From positions 92,953 through 156,952 of the forward strand of contig DASWNX010000033.1 in NCBI GenBank assembly GCA_036399055.1: a stretch of 64,000 nt of DNA, written 5' to 3'. Shown piece by piece: positions 1 to 7,931 of this stretch. The DNA is from Jatrophihabitans sp. (GTDB lineage: Bacteria; Actinomycetota; Actinomycetes; Mycobacteriales; Jatrophihabitantaceae). Position 1 is the first letter of the stretch; each line of letters opens with the position of its first letter. The position numbers and the translations under genes are program-made. The notes under the pieces were generated by a model that had not been told where the DNA came from, searched no databases, and saw only the letters and a list, made by a program, of their open reading frames with translations.

Positions 1-54
1 ATCAGCCAAGAGATACCGAGCTTTCCGCCTGCAGTCATCAGAAAACAGGTCACG

Positions 55-627
55 ATGCCCTTGCGCCTTCATGAAGGCGAATTCGCTTCTGCGACCGCTG
101 TGACATTCGATGCGCTCACTGACGGCCTTGAGCACGTCGCGCTCGTCTTCGACGGGTGGCAGGAGGCCCAGGCCCCGCTCGTGCGTTTGCACTCCGAATG
201 CCTGACCGGCGACGCGTTCGGGTCCGGCCGCTGCGACTGCGGACCGCAGCTTCGCGAAGCCATTCGGGCCTGCCACGCAGAGGGCGGGATCATCCTCTAC
301 CTGCGGCAGGAGGGGCGCGGCATCGGTCTGTACAACAAGTTGGACACCTACCTGCTCCAGGAGCAGGGCCTGGACACCTACGAGGCAAACCGCGCGCTGC
401 ACTTCGAGGAAGACCCGAGAGACTACGAGCAGGCAGCGCAAATGCTGCAGGCACTCAACGTGAGATCCGTTCGCCTGCTCACGAACAACCCCGACAAGGT
501 CTCGCAGCTACAGAGCTACGGGATTGCCGTCGCACAACACCCCACCGGTGTGTACGTCAACACCCACAACGCGGGCTATCTCCGCGCGAAGATCGAGCAC
601 GGTCGCCACGCGATCGAGTTGCCCTAG
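55..627 (+). CDS. GTP cyclohydrolase II, probable toxB-like enzyme of an azapteridine cluster
   Basis: Opens the imidazole ring of GTP to give a diaminopyrimidine, the first step of riboflavin and of toxoflavin-type azapteridine synthesis. The zinc site is visible as SECLTGDAFGSGRCDCG (three Cys), followed by RQEGRGIGL, a conserved Tyr in LDTYLLQ, DTYEANRAL and TNNPDKV. It is about 190 residues, the length of single-domain RibA, with no fused RibB domain. The first start codon in the window is this ATG, but the frame is open to base 1 and RibA proteins usually carry a few more residues before the first strand, so the true start may lie off the left edge. The WD40 gene follows on the same strand. 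The pairing with WD40, rather than with riboflavin genes, suggests a secondary-metabolite role. Enzyme family is certain; pathway is inferred. Confidence 0.88.
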   Translation: MPLRLHEGEFASATAVTFDALTDGLEHVALVFDGWQEAQAPLVRLHSECLTGDAFGSGRCDCGPQLREAIRACHAEGGIILYLRQEGRGIGLYNKLDTYLLQEQGLDTYEANRALHFEEDPRDYEQAAQMLQALNVRSVRLLTNNPDKVSQLQSYGIAVAQHPTGVYVNTHNAGYLRAKIEHGRHAIELP

Positions 628-703
628 CGCCAGCCCGCCCCTTTCTTGACCAGAGACACTCACTCGTTGGCGCGTGAGCGCGCCCAGGATGAAAGAGGTA
701 ATC

Positions 704-2581
704 GTGTACGAGGTTGACGTCCTTTCCCCGGCTACAGCCGTGGCAGCCGACGCTCACGCATCGCCTCAGACCACGGTGGCTTTCGCTCCCGACAGCGAGC
801 ATTACGCCAGTGGCAGTTACGACGGCCGAGTGGTCCTGTGGAACCGCCAGCAGGCCGACCCCCTCTGGGTGGGCCGTCACTTCCGCCTCGTCAACGTGGT
901 GCGCTTCTCGCCCTCAGGACGCCTTCTCGCCAGCGGCTCGGCGGACAAGACCTGCCGCATCTGGGACGTCGCGACCGGGCAGGTGCTACAGGTGCTCGCA
1001 CGCCAGCCGGACGACATCAACTCCATCGCGTGGCTGGGCGAGGACCGGATAGTCACGGTGAGCCAGGACGGCACTGGCCGGGTCTGGGACGTCGAGGCCG
1101 GCACGATGGCCGCCGGGGCCATGTTCCACTCCGATCACTGCATGGCCGTCGACACCTCGCGCAACGGCCTGATCGCCACCTGCGGCGAGGACGCCCGGAT
1201 CAAGATCTGGGATGCGCAGGTCAACCCAGTCGGCGAGCTGGATCGCTCAGGCCACGTGGAGATGTGCCGCTGGTCTCCGGACGGCACGCTCCTGGCCGCC
1301 AGCTGCGACGACGGGTTCGTCCACATCGTCAAGCCCGACGGGAGCCTGGTGACCAAGATCGGGCCCTACGTCGCAGCCGTCAAGGCGGTGGCGTGGTCCT
1401 CCGACGGGCGTCACGTCGCAGTCGGCGCGTACGACAGCACCGTCGCGATCTGGCACGTCGACTCGGGCGAGATCGTCAAGAGCTGGGTCGGGCCGCAGCT
1501 GTGGCCGAGGTCCCTGGATTGGTCGCACGACGGGCGAACCCTCATCGTCGGTTCGATGGGCACCCGCCCTGCGCTGCTACCCGTTGACGGCGACGATCTC
1601 AGGCCGACTGCCGCTGACACCGCGGTGGAACAATTCGTGACTCCGGGGCCCGGCACGCTCGGCGTGAACCACCTCGCCGTCGGCTCCGATCTTGTCGTTG
1701 CCGGAGCGGACAACGGGACCCTGCGGGTCTGGCGGTCTGGCGCGACCGCAGGCGAAGAGATCGCCGTTGCCGGCGGAAGCCTGGTCAACGCTGTCGCGGT
1801 GTCTGCCGACAACCCTGGCCTCGTAGCGTATGGAACGTTCTCCGGCAGGGTGGAGTTGCTCGACGTCGACAGCCAGCAAGTGCTGGTCTCCCTCAAGCGT
1901 GACCACCCGATCAATCGAGTCGGCTGGTCGCCTGACGGTCGCACTCTGGCCGTCGCAGACTACGAGGGTCGGCTCGATTTCTACGCCTGGGACGGCAAGG
2001 AGCTTGGCAAGCGCGGCTCGTCGCAAGAGCATGAGGGCGCGGTCAAGGACCTGGCGTGGGTAGATGACACATCCCTCGTGACGGCGTCGACGGACCGGAC
2101 GGCCAGGCTGATCACCACCTCCGGCCAGACGCTGCGGGTGTACCGGGGCCACGGCGAGCTCATCAACTCAGTGTCGGTCGGGACAGTAGGCGGCAGGCGT
2201 CTGGTCGCGACCGTCGCGCGAGACCGCACAGTGCGCATCTATGACCTGGACAGCGGCGCCCTGCTGAGGGTCCTCCTCGGCCATGACGAGTCGGTCAAGG
2301 CGGTGGCGTGGAGCGATGACGGGCGGCCGATGCTGCTCACCGGAAGTTACGACTTCACGGCGCGGGTGTGGGTGTTGGACCCCAGCAGCCTCCAGGTCGA
2401 GGACTGTCACGTTCTGGTGGCGCACACCAGCGCGGTCAGCACCGTGGCGTGGGCACAGGGCAAGCCCCTGACGGCGAGCTGGGACGGGCGCGTACTGCTC
2501 TGGCACGGCCTGGGCGAAAACGCCCCCGAGCCGGTGGACCTCACCACGCGCGCGACAGCTTCCGACGGCGCTCAAGGATGA
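704..2581 (+). CDS. WD40 repeat protein, ToxC-like candidate
   Basis: About 625 residues made almost wholly of WD40 blades. The pattern (W/F)SPDG..LA(S/V)GS.D.T.R(I/V)WD recurs at least twelve times, enough for two beta-propellers. There is no kinase, NACHT, signal peptide or membrane segment, so it should be a soluble scaffold. Frame starts exist at 674 (GTG) and 689 (ATG); I prefer GTG at 704 because AAAGAGG lies at 692-698 with normal spacing. It sits 76 bp after the GTP cyclohydrolase II gene on the same strand. In the Burkholderia and Pseudomonas toxoflavin operon, toxB (GTP cyclohydrolase II) is likewise followed by toxC, a WD-repeat protein of unknown biochemical role. The fold is clear; the toxoflavin link is inferred from context. 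Confidence 0.85.
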   Translation: MYEVDVLSPATAVAADAHASPQTTVAFAPDSEHYASGSYDGRVVLWNRQQADPLWVGRHFRLVNVVRFSPSGRLLASGSADKTCRIWDVATGQVLQVLARQPDDINSIAWLGEDRIVTVSQDGTGRVWDVEAGTMAAGAMFHSDHCMAVDTSRNGLIATCGEDARIKIWDAQVNPVGELDRSGHVEMCRWSPDGTLLAASCDDGFVHIVKPDGSLVTKIGPYVAAVKAVAWSSDGRHVAVGAYDSTVAIWHVDSGEIVKSWVGPQLWPRSLDWSHDGRTLIVGSMGTRPALLPVDGDDLRPTAADTAVEQFVTPGPGTLGVNHLAVGSDLVVAGADNGTLRVWRSGATAGEEIAVAGGSLVNAVAVSADNPGLVAYGTFSGRVELLDVDSQQVLVSLKRDHPINRVGWSPDGRTLAVADYEGRLDFYAWDGKELGKRGSSQEHEGAVKDLAWVDDTSLVTASTDRTARLITTSGQTLRVYRGHGELINSVSVGTVGGRRLVATVARDRTVRIYDLDSGALLRVLLGHDESVKAVAWSDDGRPMLLTGSYDFTARVWVLDPSSLQVEDCHVLVAHTSAVSTVAWAQGKPLTASWDGRVLLWHGLGENAPEPVDLTTRATASDGAQG

Positions 2582-2665
2582 GCTCGGGCGCGGACGCCGG
2601 GTCGCTGACGTGGCCCGGCTGCCGCTCGCATCACTGAGGCGAGGCCGCTTGCCCGTGGCGAGTGC

Positions 2666-4024
2666 CTAGCTCGGCAGGACGGCGCTCGTCCTTGCCCAAT
2701 GGCCCAATCTCCATCGCAGCGTCAGCACAGCGCAGCGAATCCCCTCTTCCGCTGCCATCGCGATCCAGATTCCCAGCAGGCCCAGATCCATCGGGACGGC
2801 GAGCAGGTAGGCCAAAGGCAGTCCCAGCAGCCACGTTATGGCCAGTGAAGCGACGACAACGGTCCTGCCGTCTCCCACCGCCACCAGCGCGAATCCCGTG
2901 ACAGCGTTCATCGAGCGGAATGGCTCCAACACCAGCCCGATCGCGAAGAGGGGCGCCGCCAGAGTCAGGACCCCGGGATCGTCTGTGAACGCGCGAATGA
3001 GCTGCGAAGCCATGGCCCACATCAGGACAGCGGTGACAAACGCGCCGCCCACTGCGCGGACCCTCCCGTTCCACAGTCGGGCACGGACCTCGTCGAACTC
3101 CTCAGCGCCGTAGGCCTGTGACACGCGGATCTGAGTGGCGATCGCCAGGGAGAGCGAGTAGTAGAACGTCAGCGAGGTCACCTGGACCACGTAGGCGCGC
3201 GCGCTCAGAGACTCGGTCCCCAGGCGTGCCACCAACGCCGTGAGCGCGATGAGGAACAGGTTGAACTGCACCGGTTCCACTGTGGAAGGGATCACGACAC
3301 GGGCCATCTGCCGCGCCGTCTCCGCCACGCGCTTGCCTGTAGGCCGTTCTCGCCACACCCCCGTCGGCATCACACCTCGCGCCTTGCGCGCGATGACGCT
3401 CGTGTTCGCGACCAGACCGAACGCCGTCACCAGCGTTATGACCAACACTGGATGCTCGGTTCGGGTTGTCCAAGGAAGTAACGCCAGATTCAACGCCACA
3501 GCAGTGACAGTGCCGGCCGCGGACCCCCACATCCCGGTACGCGTGTCGCCCCTGGCGGCCAGGAAGCCGGTGAGCGTAGAGCGGACTGCGATGAGCGCGA
3601 GCCCGATTGACCAGCCGATCAGGTACTGCTGTCCATAAGCAGCTGCGTCTCCGGACAATCCCATGGCGTGCGATATCTCCGCACGCAACGGTATGAGGAC
3701 TGCCACCAGGGCCAGGGCTAGGACCAAGGAGACGACGATCGCGACCTGCTGGGCTTCGCGCACCAGGTCGACTCGCCCAGCGCCCCAGTATCTGGCGATC
3801 ACCGAGCCGGCTCCCTGGGCAGACAGCCGGAGGATGGTGATCCCGAGCAGGATGAGCGGAAGCATCGCGGCGTACCCGGCAACCGCGTTCTCTCCCACCC
3901 TGCTCACGAAGTAAAGCTCCGCGACGCCGCCCGCGAAGATCAACGTCATGTCCGCTGCGATCGGAAGCGCAAGCTGCCAGAGCCCGGGGGTTCGGCTTTC
4001 TGGCTCCGTCACGTCGTTCTGCAT
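2666..4024 (-). CDS. MATE family multidrug/metabolite efflux transporter
   Basis: Membrane exporter of 452 residues, the normal MATE length, with about twelve hydrophobic helices in two similar halves. It starts with a short polar tail before LWQLALPIAADMTLIF and contains MATE-typical stretches such as AGYAAMLPLILLG and GFLAARGDTRTGM. Such proteins extrude cationic or planar drugs using a sodium or proton gradient. It converges on the WD40 gene with about 85 bp between the stops. Next to a putative azapteridine cluster it is a plausible self-resistance or export pump, though known toxoflavin clusters use an RND pump (ToxFGHI). The substrate cannot be read from the sequence. Confidence 0.88.
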   Translation of the reverse strand: MQNDVTEPESRTPGLWQLALPIAADMTLIFAGGVAELYFVSRVGENAVAGYAAMLPLILLGITILRLSAQGAGSVIARYWGAGRVDLVREAQQVAIVVSLVLALALVAVLIPLRAEISHAMGLSGDAAAYGQQYLIGWSIGLALIAVRSTLTGFLAARGDTRTGMWGSAAGTVTAVALNLALLPWTTRTEHPVLVITLVTAFGLVANTSVIARKARGVMPTGVWRERPTGKRVAETARQMARVVIPSTVEPVQFNLFLIALTALVARLGTESLSARAYVVQVTSLTFYYSLSLAIATQIRVSQAYGAEEFDEVRARLWNGRVRAVGGAFVTAVLMWAMASQLIRAFTDDPGVLTLAAPLFAIGLVLEPFRSMNAVTGFALVAVGDGRTVVVASLAITWLLGLPLAYLLAVPMDLGLLGIWIAMAAEEGIRCAVLTLRWRLGHWARTSAVLPS

Positions 4025-4139
4025 GAAGCCACCCTATCGGCCAAACCGGGCGAGAAGTGTTTGAGTTCCGCCCCTGCTGTGCACGTCATCGGGCATCGAA
4101 CACTGCCTGAGCCCCGTGCGACTGGTCCTGCGGCCTCGA

Positions 4140-5087
4140 CTAGGTGTCCAGCCTGGCGAACCGGTCCGCCTGCTCGCCGTCGGCCCGGCGCCTGCCTTGG
4201 TAGCGCTGGGCCGGCATCGGTTCAGGGTCCGGAGCGCGGCGCCGGCCGGCCTGCCGCTCGATGGCGAGCTGGGCCTCAGAAGCCTTCGAGGGCTCCGCCG
4301 CGGGTGGTTCGCCGGCCGGTGACGGGACGCCCCGCACTCCGGCAGCCGGTGGTTCGGCGGCCGGGGCCGGCGGGAACTCGACCAGTTCGGCGCCGAGGAC
4401 CTCAGTGGGCCGCTGCCGGCTGGGCTGGGCCGGGCTTAGGTCGAGCGTGCGGACCGGCGCGGCCAGGCTCTCCTGCTTGGCCGCGGCCAGCCGGCGGATC
4501 TCGTGCTGCAACGCCTCGAGGTCTGAACCGATCACCCGGGTGGTCTCGATCCGTTCCAGGCGCAGCTGCCCTCCCAGCTTGTCCACCACTTCAGCGCGCA
4601 GCGCGGCTACCTCCTCACGCAGCGAACCGAGCTGTTCGGACAGCACCCGCTCGATCTCGCGCCGCAGCGAGATCTCCAACTCCAGTTCCGATGCCCGCCT
4701 GGCCGCGGCCTCGCGGGCGAACTGCAGCTCCCCGAACTGGCGCAGTTCGATCTCCTGCGAGAAGCCGGCCTGCCTGGCCGCCTCCAGTTGCTCCTGTTGC
4801 GCGGCGACCACCTTGAGCTGGGCCCGGTGCAACTCCGCTGCCTGGGACCGGGCCTCTGCGAGTTCGGCCTCGGCGAGGTTATCGGGCCGGCCGTGCCCGG
4901 CTCCGAAGATTCTGAAGGCCGCGATGAGAGCCGACCACAACCCGAGCAGCACCCCGAGCTGCAGCAGCTTCTGGCTGGTGCCGAACACCACCAGGCACAG
5001 GGCGGCAACGCCGAGCCCGGCGGCGGCCGCGGTAGCAGCTGTCCGCGGTACCCGCTGGAACGTCCACGACGTGGCGAGGCGGGGCAT
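4140..5087 (-). CDS. membrane-anchored coiled-coil protein (DUF6779-like, Rv3604c position)
   Basis: 315 residues with no enzymatic signature. Two hydrophobic helices near residues 19-60 (AAAAGLGVAALCLVVF and LLQLGVLLGLWSALIAAF) are followed by a long, charged, Ala/Glu/Leu/Gln-rich coiled coil (about 70-205) and a disordered Pro/Ala/Glu/Arg-rich tail. The position, downstream of folK and a DUF3180 gene, matches the conserved actinobacterial location of Rv3604c, and I assign it to that family (probably DUF6779) by layout and synteny. The topology suggests a cytoplasmic coiled coil tethered to the membrane, possibly a cell-envelope scaffold. The function is unknown. Confidence 0.72.
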   Translation of the reverse strand: MPRLATSWTFQRVPRTAATAAAAGLGVAALCLVVFGTSQKLLQLGVLLGLWSALIAAFRIFGAGHGRPDNLAEAELAEARSQAAELHRAQLKVVAAQQEQLEAARQAGFSQEIELRQFGELQFAREAAARRASELELEISLRREIERVLSEQLGSLREEVAALRAEVVDKLGGQLRLERIETTRVIGSDLEALQHEIRRLAAAKQESLAAPVRTLDLSPAQPSRQRPTEVLGAELVEFPPAPAAEPPAAGVRGVPSPAGEPPAAEPSKASEAQLAIERQAGRRRAPDPEPMPAQRYQGRRRADGEQADRFARLDT

Positions 5088-5169
5088 ATCGGGTAGTTTA
5101 AGGCAGCAGGCGGCTACCGCAATGGCAACCTCAGCAGTGCCCCGCGGGGCCGCTCGGCCACCGATCAGC

Positions 5170-5619
5170 TCAGCGGCGGTCGTGCTGGGGATCCACCCCG
5201 GCCCGTTCCAGCAGCAACCCCGCCCCCAGCAACGCTGCGGTGACCAGCAGCAGCAAGTACCCGACGCGCAGGTCCTGTCCGGCTATGTTGGCCTGCCCGG
5301 CCGAGGGCAACAGCTTCAGCACCAGGGCCGCGGCGGCCCCGGCGACCAATGCCGCGACCAGCGCGGTGGCCTTTCCCAGGGCCACGGCTCGGGCGATCGC
5401 CAGCGCTGTCATCGGCTTGGTCCGCGGCTGGCGTCGCACCGCCGCCCGCACCCGGCGAGCGATCACCACTTCGGCGACGGCCAGAGCCGCGATCGGCAGC
5501 GCGGTGAACCACTGCAACGGCGGCAGCGACTCGTAGCCGATCCGCAGCAACGAGTAGACCCCGACGCCCGACAACAGGAACGGGATCAGCAGGTCGGTGA
5601 GGCTGGTCCGGCGCGTCAT
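5170..5619 (-). CDS. DUF3180 membrane protein
   Basis: 149 residues with four hydrophobic helices: LLIPFLLSGVGVYSLL, LPIAALAVAEVVIA, ATALVAALVAGAAAALVL and GYLLLLVTAALLGAGLLL. The motif ARAVALGKATAL before helix three and the location directly after folK are typical of the DUF3180 (Rv3605c) family of actinobacteria. The ATG at 5619 shares an ATGA with the folK stop, so translation is probably coupled; a GTG two codons upstream (5625) is an alternative. The conserved linkage to folate genes is the only functional hint, and no reaction is known. Confidence 0.82.
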   Translation of the reverse strand: MTRRTSLTDLLIPFLLSGVGVYSLLRIGYESLPPLQWFTALPIAALAVAEVVIARRVRAAVRRQPRTKPMTALAIARAVALGKATALVAALVAGAAAALVLKLLPSAGQANIAGQDLRVGYLLLLVTAALLGAGLLLERAGVDPQHDRR

Positions 5620-6113
5620 GGCCACAGCTCAGCTGTCGGCAGCAACCGCACGGCGGTGACCTCGTCCTCGGGCAGGGCTTGCATCAGCTGCAGCACCGAG
5701 CCCCGGCCGGGCAGCTGGGCCTCCGGCTCGACTGACCACCACGGCACCAGGACGAAGGCGCGTTCGGCTGCGCGCGGGTGCGGCAAGGTCAGCTCGGGGT
5801 CCTCGCTGCGCACGTCGTCGACCGTGATCACGTCCACGTCCAGCGTGCGCGGGCCCCATCGCAGCTCACGGGTCCGACCGGCCGCCTGCTCACAGGCCTG
5901 GGCCCGTGCCAACCAGTCAGCCGGGGTGGCCGTGGGATCGGCCACCAGCACGACGGCGTTCAGGAACGGCTGCTGCTCGACCGGGCCCCAGGGCGGCGTC
6001 TGGAACACCGGCGAGGCCGCTGTCAGGTAGGGCGAGAGAGCGGCCACAGCCGAGCGCAGCTGGGCCAGCCGATCACCCATGTTCGATCCGATCGACAACA
6101 CCGCGCTGCTCAT
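5616..6113 (-). CDS. folK: 2-amino-4-hydroxy-6-hydroxymethyldihydropteridine pyrophosphokinase
   Basis: Transfers pyrophosphate from ATP to hydroxymethyldihydropterin, making the substrate of FolP. 165 residues, with the HPPK signatures LSIGSNMGDR near the start, RTLDVDVITVDD and LTLPHPRAAERAFVL. The start ATG at 6113 overlaps the folB stop as ATGA. The frame stays open far upstream, but that part is a GC-rich artefact inside folB. It is the fourth gene of the folE-folP-folB-folK operon. Confidence 0.95.
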   Translation of the reverse strand: MSSAVLSIGSNMGDRLAQLRSAVAALSPYLTAASPVFQTPPWGPVEQQPFLNAVVLVADPTATPADWLARAQACEQAAGRTRELRWGPRTLDVDVITVDDVRSEDPELTLPHPRAAERAFVLVPWWSVEPEAQLPGRGSVLQLMQALPEDEVTAVRLLPTAELWP

Positions 6114-6499
6114 CGGCCGACTTCGGCGCGCTCGCGGCGAATGGTCACCGCCACGTCGCCGAAGCTCAGCGCGATCGGGGCCTGCGGCTTGTGCACGGTG
6201 ACGGTGGCGGCCTGGACCCGCGCGTCGGCCAGGCACACCCGGCAGAGCCGGCCGGCCAGCGTCTCCAGCAGGTTGACGGGTTCGCCGGCGATCACCGCGG
6301 CCAGCGCCTCGGCCAGTTCGCCGTAGTGCACCGTGTCGCTGAGCTGGTCGCTGGCAGCGGCCGCCCTGGTGTCGAACTCCAGCTCGACGTCCACCACGAA
6401 GTCCTGGCCGTCGGCGCGCTCGAAGTCGAACACCCCGTGGCGCCCGCGCACGCGCAGCCCGCTGAGACAGATCCGGTCGGGTTCCTCGCGGCCGGTCAT
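6110..6499 (-). CDS. folB: dihydroneopterin aldolase
   Basis: Cleaves 7,8-dihydroneopterin to hydroxymethyldihydropterin and glycolaldehyde. 129 residues, the usual FolB size. Characteristic stretches are LRVRGRHGVFDFERADGQDF, where the catalytic Glu sits, LSDTVHYGELAEAL and VTVHKPQAPI. It overlaps folP upstream and folK downstream by ATGA junctions, so all are read from one transcript with coupled translation. Confidence 0.95.
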   Translation of the reverse strand: MTGREEPDRICLSGLRVRGRHGVFDFERADGQDFVVDVELEFDTRAAAASDQLSDTVHYGELAEALAAVIAGEPVNLLETLAGRLCRVCLADARVQAATVTVHKPQAPIALSFGDVAVTIRRERAEVGR

Positions 6500-7341
6500 C
6501 GCGCGGCCAGGATCGCCGCGGCCACCAGCGCGGCATCGACATTGGGTGGCACCTCGTGCACCCGGACTCCCCAGGCGCCGTTCAGCGCGGCGAACATGGT
6601 GAGCGCGGCGGTGGCAGCCTCGCGTCCTGAAGTCGGACGGGCCTGGCCATCGGAGTCAGCAAGCAGCGAGCCGAGGAACGACTTGCGCGAGGACCCGATC
6701 AGGACCGGCAGGCCGGTGCTGGTGAGCGCCTCAAGGCGCGCCAGCAGTGCCCAGTTGTGCGCAGCCCCCTTGGCGAAGCCGAGCCCCGGGTCGAGCACCA
6801 GCTGGCTGGCGGCCACCCCGGCGGCCAGCGCCTGGTCCACCCGGGTCATCAACTCCGCGCGCACGTCGGCGACCACGTCGTCATAGTGGGCCAGCGCGGC
6901 CATGTTCGCCGAGTGCCCCCGCCAGTGCATCAGCACCCAGGGGCAGCCGGCGTCGCGCACCACCCGCGCCATGTCGGGATCGCCGAGACCACCGGAGACA
7001 TCGTTGACGACACGGGCGCCGGCGGCGATGGCCTGCTCGGCGACTGCGGCCCGGTAGGTGTCGACGCTGACCGCCAGCCCGGCGGCCGCCAGCTCGCCGA
7101 TCACCGGCAGCACCCGGCGGGCCTCTTCGGCGGCGGCCACCCGGACCGCGCCGGGCCTGGTCGATTCGCCGCCGACGTCGATCAGGTCAGCGCCCTGGGC
7201 GCTCATCTGCCTTGCGTGCGCCACTGCGCTGTCGAGGTCGGGATAACGGCCGCCGTCGCTGAAGGAGTCCGGCGTCACGTTCAACACGCCCATCACGATC
7301 AGCCGATCGACGCGTTCCGGTAAGCCGGGCGGGCTCGTCAT
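6496..7341 (-). CDS. folP: dihydropteroate synthase
   Basis: Joins hydroxymethyldihydropterin pyrophosphate to p-aminobenzoate; the sulfonamide target. 281 residues forming a TIM barrel with [48 protein letters not shown] and [11 protein letters not shown] start it at ATG 7341, which overlaps the folE stop as ATGA; the open frame runs about 120 bp further upstream into folE, but without similarity to the family. It looks like a catalytically competent FolP1-type enzyme. Confidence 0.96.
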   Translation of the reverse strand: MTSPPGLPERVDRLIVMGVLNVTPDSFSDGGRYPDLDSAVAHARQMSAQGADLIDVGGESTRPGAVRVAAAEEARRVLPVIGELAAAGLAVSVDTYRAAVAEQAIAAGARVVNDVSGGLGDPDMARVVRDAGCPWVLMHWRGHSANMAALAHYDDVVADVRAELMTRVDQALAAGVAASQLVLDPGLGFAKGAAHNWALLARLEALTSTGLPVLIGSSRKSFLGSLLADSDGQARPTSGREAATAALTMFAALNGAWGVRVHEVPPNVDAALVAAAILAAR

Positions 7342-7910
7342 CGCCCGAGGATGAGGCTCATGGCCTCGGCCCGGGTGCGGGGGTCGCTCTTGAAGATGCC
7401 GCGGACTGCCGAAGTCATGGTGCGGGTGCCGGGCTTGCGTATCCCGCGCATAGCCATGCACAGATGCTCGGCCTCGACCACCACGATGACGCCGCGGGGC
7501 TCGAGCTTGCGCATCACCGAGTCGGCGACCTGAGCGGTCAAGCGCTCCTGGACCTGGGGGCGCTTGGCGTACAGATCCACCAGCCGCGCCAGCTTGGACA
7601 GCCCGGTGAGCCGGCCTTCCACGCCCGGGACGTATCCGACCGCCGCAGTGCCGTGCCAGGTCACCAGGTGATGCTCGCAGGTGGAGTACAGCGGTATCTC
7701 CTTGACCAGCACCAACTCGTCGTGGTTCTCGTCGAACGTGGTGCGCAGCACATCCTCGGGCTCGACGTGCAGGCCGGCGAAGATCTCACCGTAGGAGCGG
7801 GCGACCCGCGCCGGGGTGTCACGCAAGCCCTCGCGGTCCGGGTCCTCCCCGATCGCCAGCAACAGCTCTCGGACAGCAGCTTCGGCGCGAACCAGGTCGA
7901 CCTGGCTCAT
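7338..7910 (-). CDS. folE: GTP cyclohydrolase I
   Basis: Converts GTP to dihydroneopterin triphosphate, the entry step of folate synthesis. 190 residues, normal for type IA. The zinc and active-site motifs are present: [31 protein letters not shown] and [16 protein letters not shown]. It lies 21 bp after the ftsH stop on the same strand, as in mycobacteria, and begins the run of four ATGA-overlapping fol genes. Together with the type II enzyme at the left edge, the window encodes both GTP ring-opening chemistries. Confidence 0.96.
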   Translation of the reverse strand: MSQVDLVRAEAAVRELLLAIGEDPDREGLRDTPARVARSYGEIFAGLHVEPEDVLRTTFDENHDELVLVKEIPLYSTCEHHLVTWHGTAAVGYVPGVEGRLTGLSKLARLVDLYAKRPQVQERLTAQVADSVMRKLEPRGVIVVVEAEHLCMAMRGIRKPGTRTMTSAVRGIFKSDPRTRAEAMSLILGR

Positions 7911-7931
7911 CTGGCGCCCCGGCCTGACGGC

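Noticed and set aside
4261..6030. Long + strand open frame opposite the coiled-coil gene, DUF3180 and folK
   Set aside because: Ser/Arg/Gln-rich shadow translation without conserved motifs.
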